DNA of 64,000 nucleotides, from assembly GCF_009688945.1 (NCBI RefSeq), contig NZ_AP021874.1, positions 3,844,001 through 3,908,000 on the forward strand, read 5' to 3'. The notes beneath the pieces are model-generated. The model ran no database searches, was not told the DNA's origin, and worked only from the letters and a program-made list of their open reading frames with translations. The DNA is from Desulfosarcina alkanivorans (GTDB taxonomy: Bacteria > Desulfobacterota > Desulfobacteria > Desulfobacterales > Desulfosarcinaceae). Shown in pieces: positions 60,643 through 64,000 of the stretch. The stretch's first letter is position 1. Every line of letters starts with the position of its first letter. The translations under genes were made by a program, and so were the position numbers.

Positions 60643-62918
60643 ACGTTTGCTGCCGCCACCACGGCCTGTCCCAGCGAAAGGCCACCGTCGTTGGCCGGCA
60701 CCAGCCGGTGGGTGAGCAGGTCGAATCCGCTTTTTTCCAGGGCGGCGGTCAGTCCGGTCAGCAGGCGGTGGTTCTGAAACACGCCGCCGCTCAAGGCCAC
60801 GCGATCGATGCCCGTGCCGGACCGCAGATGCCGGCAAAGCGCGTCAAACAGGCCGATCAGGGTGTTGTGAAACCGGGCACTGATCGTCGCCGCGGAAAGG
60901 CCCGCCGTCAGGTCGCGGACCACCCCGCGGATAATCGGGGTGACGGCAATATGAAGCGGCGGCTCGCCGTGGTCGTCCCAGGCGAACGGGTAACGGCCGG
61001 ATTCGGTGGCGTCGAGGATCATCTCCAGTTCCATGGCCGCCTGGCCCTCGAAGGCCACACGGCCGCGCAGCCCGATCATGGCAGCCACAGCATCGAACAA
61101 CCGGCCCAGGCTGGATGTGAGCGGGCTGTTGATCTGTTTTTCCATCATGGCCATGATGACCGCCACCTGTTTTTTCTCCAGCGATCGAAAAAGGGGCAGC
61201 GGGAGGCCCGCGAGGTCCTCTCCCAACGCAGCATTCAGGTGGGCCACCGCCATGCGCCAGGGTTCCCGGATGGCGGCGGCACTGCCGGGCATGGGCACCG
61301 GCGCCAGGCAGGCGGCCCGGGTAAAGGAACGGCAGTCGGCCACCAGGACTTCCCCCCCCCAGACCGTTCCGTCCGTTCCCAGGCCCGTGCCGTCGAAGGC
61401 AAGCCCGATCACCGGTCCGTCGGCCTGGTTCTCGGCCATACAGGCAGCGATGTGGGCGTGATGATGCTGCACCCCGACACAGGGAAGCCCCGACAGTTCC
61501 CTGGCGTAGCGGGTGCTCAGATAATCCGGGTGAAGGTCGCAGGCCACGACCCGCGGATCGATGTCCAGAATGCGTTTAAGATGCTCCACCGTGAGACGGA
61601 AAAAATCGTCCGTGGCCCGGTTTTCAAGATCGCCGATATGCTGGCTCACAAAAGCCTGCCGCCCCCGGGTGAGGCAGATGGTGTTCTTCAGTTCGGCCCC
61701 GCAGGCCAGTACCGGCGGCATGTCTTCCCTTAAAAAAACGGGTACGGGCACATAGCCCCGGGAACGCCGGATGGGACGCATATGGCCGGCACTGTAGCGG
61801 ACAATGGAATCATCGGTTCGCAGCAGGATGTCCCGGTCATGAACGAGAAAGGCATCTGCAATACCCCCCAATCGGGAAAACGCCTCGGTGTTGTCGATGG
61901 CAATGGGTTCGTCGCTCAAATTGGCGCTGGTCATCACCAGGGCCGTAAAACCGGCATCCAGCAGCAGGTGGTGCAAGGGCGCATAGGGCAGCATGATGCC
62001 GAAATAGCGGTTGCGCGGCGAGACCGAGTCGGCAATGGGCGACGGCTCACGCTTTGCCAGCAGGACGATGGGACGCTGGATGGACACCAGCAGTCGCGCT
62101 TCGGCCTCCTCCACGCGGGCAATGGCCCGGACGCGCGCCAGACTGCTGCACATGAGGGCAAAAGGCTTTTCCTCGCGGTGCTTTCGGCGGCGAAGGCGCG
62201 CCACGGCATCGGCATGGGTGGCATCGACGGCCAGGTGAAAACCGCCCAGGCCCTTGATGGCCACGATTTGCCCCTGCCTGAGCCGGACGGCCGTGTCGGC
62301 GATGGGATCGTCGGCGGCGATCATCTTTCCGTGGGCATCACACAGGGTCACCCGGGGACCGCAGACCGGGCAGGCATTGGGCTGGGCGTGAAAGCGCCGG
62401 TTGTCGGGGTCGTCATATTCGGCCTGGCACTGCGGGCACATGGTAAAGTGCCGCATGCTGGTCTTGGGGCGATCGTAGGGGACATCGTCGATGATGGTGT
62501 AGCGCGGGCCGCAGTTCGTGCAGTTGATAAACGGATAGCCGAATCGGCGGTCGGTCGCATCGCGCATCTCGGCCAGACAGTCGTCGCAGACCCTCACATC
62601 GGGAGATATCAGGGTGGACCGGCTGACACCGGCCCGGCTTTTGACGATGGAAAAAGCTGAAAAGCCCGTCACCGGCGCCGGCGATACCGACACGTCCACG
62701 ATGTGGGCCAGGGGGGGCTTCCGGTTGGGCAGGTCGTCGATAAACTGACGGATGCGGTCCTCCGGCCCCTCGATCATCAGGGACACACCCGTCGCGGTAT
62801 TGGCCACCTCTCCGTTCAGGCCGTGGTGGTTGGCCAGCTGGTAGATGAACGGGCGAAAACCCACGCCTTGCACGATACCGTTGATCTCCAGGCGTTTTGA
62901 CGTAAGAGCCTCTGTCAT
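60630..62918 (-). CDS. hypF: Carbamoyltransferase HypF
   Basis: Protein of 762 residues. It makes the carbamoyl group passed to HypE. Domains in order: acylphosphatase-like (1-90; GVGFRPFIYQLANHHGL), zinc fingers (CDDC, CTNC, CPQC, CPVC; residues about 105-190), a YrdC-like nucleotide domain (about 200-380) and a Kae1/TobZ-like carbamoyltransferase domain (VGVQHHHAHIAACMAENQ; LSGGVFQNHRLLTGL). It lies 15 bp after hypC. The final codons fall within an intergenic inverted repeat. Confidence 0.94.
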   Translation of the reverse strand: MTEALTSKRLEINGIVQGVGFRPFIYQLANHHGLNGEVANTATGVSLMIEGPEDRIRQFIDDLPNRKPPLAHIVDVSVSPAPVTGFSAFSIVKSRAGVSRSTLISPDVRVCDDCLAEMRDATDRRFGYPFINCTNCGPRYTIIDDVPYDRPKTSMRHFTMCPQCQAEYDDPDNRRFHAQPNACPVCGPRVTLCDAHGKMIAADDPIADTAVRLRQGQIVAIKGLGGFHLAVDATHADAVARLRRRKHREEKPFALMCSSLARVRAIARVEEAEARLLVSIQRPIVLLAKREPSPIADSVSPRNRYFGIMLPYAPLHHLLLDAGFTALVMTSANLSDEPIAIDNTEAFSRLGGIADAFLVHDRDILLRTDDSIVRYSAGHMRPIRRSRGYVPVPVFLREDMPPVLACGAELKNTICLTRGRQAFVSQHIGDLENRATDDFFRLTVEHLKRILDIDPRVVACDLHPDYLSTRYARELSGLPCVGVQHHHAHIAACMAENQADGPVIGLAFDGTGLGTDGTVWGGEVLVADCRSFTRAACLAPVPMPGSAAAIREPWRMAVAHLNAALGEDLAGLPLPLFRSLEKKQVAVIMAMMEKQINSPLTSSLGRLFDAVAAMIGLRGRVAFEGQAAMELEMILDATESGRYPFAWDDHGEPPLHIAVTPIIRGVVRDLTAGLSAATISARFHNTLIGLFDALCRHLRSGTGIDRVALSGGVFQNHRLLTGLTAALEKSGFDLLTHRLVPANDGGLSLGQAVVAAANVTDS

Positions 62919-62933
62919 GACCCGCGTTGGACG

Positions 62934-63176
62934 CTATCCTTTATCGGCTTCCAGACTGTCCACGTAAGCCGCCGCTTCACGCAGCAGTTTCAGGGATTCC
63001 GCCGCCGCGGCGGCGTCCAGCTTCTGGATGGCAAATCCGGCATGAACGATGACATAATCACCCACGGCCACATCTTCGAGCAGCATCATGCTGGCCGACC
63101 GCTGGACGCCGTCCACGTCGATGGTGGCCATGTTGTTTTCGATGTTGATGACTTTTGATGGAATGGCAAGGCACAT
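62934..63176 (-). CDS. hypC: Hydrogenase maturation chaperone HypC
   Basis: Small chaperone of 80 residues that carries the Fe(CN)2CO unit with HypD to the hydrogenase large subunit. The conserved start MCLAIPSKV provides the essential Cys2, and the later VGDYVIVHAGFAIQKLD is typical of the HypC/HupF family. It begins 6 bp after the maturation protease gene. Confidence 0.94.
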   Translation of the reverse strand: MCLAIPSKVINIENNMATIDVDGVQRSASMMLLEDVAVGDYVIVHAGFAIQKLDAAAAAESLKLLREAAAYVDSLEADKG

Positions 63177-63182
63177 AGGTAT

Positions 63183-63677
63183 TCAAGTCCCTTCTTTTTC
63201 TGCGTAGGCGACGCCCAACCGATCCAGCTCGGCCAATACCATCTGGATCACATCGTCCATGCGGTCTGCGGTCGTGGCCGTCAAGTCTACACACAAGGTC
63301 TCGGTATCCCGGGGCTCGATGCCGACGATAACCGTTTCCGGAACCTTGTCCAAGGCCTGGCAAAGGGTCAGGGATTCAAGAAAATCAATCTGGTGCAGTG
63401 AATTTTTGGCCCGAATCCGCTCGGGAATCGCGTCCCCGTCAATGCGGTACAAGTCACCGGGTTCGCCGTGGTTGCGGATGACATCCACAACGATCAGCTG
63501 GTCGGCTTCGGCGATGACGCCCATCAGGTTGATACCCAACACACCGCCATCAATCACCGATACATGCTCCGGAAAATCGTAGCGCGCCTCCAGCGCCTCA
63601 ACCACCCGGACGCCAAAGCCTTCATCGCTTAAAAGGATATTGCCGACCCCCATGATCATGACGTGCTCAGCATTCAT
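63183..63677 (-). CDS. Hydrogenase maturation protease (HyaD/HupD family)
   Basis: Protein of 164 residues. It cuts the C-terminal tail of the [NiFe] large subunit after nickel insertion. The N-terminal GVGNILLSDEGFGVRVVEAL carries the metal-binding acidic residue, and a second is in VIDGGVLGINL. It is the first complete gene of the visible maturation cluster, suggesting hydrogenase structural genes just beyond the window. Confidence 0.9.
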   Translation of the reverse strand: MNAEHVMIMGVGNILLSDEGFGVRVVEALEARYDFPEHVSVIDGGVLGINLMGVIAEADQLIVVDVIRNHGEPGDLYRIDGDAIPERIRAKNSLHQIDFLESLTLCQALDKVPETVIVGIEPRDTETLCVDLTATTADRMDDVIQMVLAELDRLGVAYAEKEGT

Positions 63678-63797
63678 ATTTTCGGTCTTCCGCTGTCTGT
63701 GAGGAGTTCATAAAAGCCTTCGCCCTGAAGCAGACTGCATTGGTAGCACTAAATCACCCTCGGTTCAAGGCATCATCGCCGAAGTCGATTCGCATCC

Positions 63798-64000
63798 TTA
63801 ATCCCTTCTGTCCGTGGGAAGCGCCAGGTTGCGGCTGCAGAGCGTGATGTGGCCGGGCCGGCCTGCCCTGACGGAAACCGGTTCCTGCCAGGCCACTTTG
63901 TAGCCGCCGATCATGGCCGGGAAGGTAACGACAACATAGTAGTCGCCGGGTGGCACATTCAGGAAGGCAAAATTGCCCGTGTCCGACGATTCGGTGTGGG
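63798..64000 (-). CDS. C-terminal part of a protein with a carboxypeptidase-regulatory-like fold (partial)
   Basis: The frame runs off the window edge; the visible 66 codons end in TAA at 63798-63800. The sequence (GNFAFLNVPPGDYYVVVTF ... VAWQEPVSV) has the beta-strand pattern of carboxypeptidase regulatory-like or transthyretin-like domains (the F-x-F-x-x-V-P-P-G-x-Y motif). Function unknown; it lies upstream of the hydrogenase maturation genes on the same strand. Confidence 0.6.
   Translation of the reverse strand, partial: HTESSDTGNFAFLNVPPGDYYVVVTFPAMIGGYKVAWQEPVSVRAGRPGHITLCSRNLALPTDRRD

Noticed and set aside
1..64000. CRISPR array
   Set aside because: No series of regularly spaced identical repeats was seen; repeats here are isolated palindromes or pairs.

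Overview
The window looks like the chromosome of a GC-rich sulfate-reducing bacterium of the Desulfobacterota, probably near Desulfosarcina or Desulfococcus. The reasons are an ATP sulfurylase (sat) of the sulfate-reducer type, a split glycine decarboxylase (gcvPA/gcvPB), the style of the [NiFe]-hydrogenase maturation genes, and many short palindromic intergenic repeats. The species cannot be fixed from sequence alone. All assignments come from reading motifs; no database search was run.

Layout. 1-14 kb: a copper/silver-type CBA efflux operon on the minus strand (two TolC-like genes, cusB-like, cusA-like). It diverges from two small metal-associated genes and a ZraS/ZraR-like histidine kinase, an NtrC-family regulator with the GAFTGA motif, and an HD-GYP protein. 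Between the two arms lie a sigma-54-like promoter and two related 19-bp palindromes 41 bp apart, so the regulator next door is the obvious candidate activator. 14-24 kb: a LysE exporter, a small P-loop kinase, an RluA-type pseudouridine synthase, a YkgJ protein, cardiolipin synthase, a DUF4124 protein, an ovoA-like ovothiol synthase, motAB and a DMT transporter.

24.5-33.3 kb: a compact glycine cleavage and lipoylation locus: lpdA divergent from an Lrp/AsnC regulator, then gcvT, gcvH, gcvPA, gcvPB, lipB, lipA and a DUF2065 gene. The cluster carries the whole enzyme set plus lipoate synthesis and attachment. 33-44.5 kb: a lytic transglycosylase, uraA, cmoAB (tRNA wobble uridine modification), an acyltransferase, a trio of two YbjQ-like genes and an M48 peptidase, a PilT-like ATPase with an N-terminal MshEN-like domain, a TauE/SafE permease and sat.

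44.7-48.8 kb: an AT-richer segment bounded by a 30-bp direct repeat (29/30 identical). One copy is the 3' end of an intact tRNA-Val(GAC). The segment carries a hybrid histidine kinase, a family-3 solute-binding protein and a stub of a possible excisionase; this is the geometry of a tRNA-integrated island that has lost its integrase. 49-55 kb: an unassigned secreted protein, a polyprenyl diphosphate synthase, rimO and etfBA with a strong sigma-70 promoter.

55-64 kb: hydrogenase maturation genes on the minus strand (maturation protease, hypC, hypF, hypD, hypE) followed by apbE. A 1.86-kb group II intron with its own reverse transcriptase/maturase sits between hypF and hypD. The hydrogenase structural genes are not in the window. 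A recurring oddity is that short inverted repeats begin exactly at, or within, stop codons (cusB, lpdA, lipB, hypF, and the tail of the zraS-like kinase).
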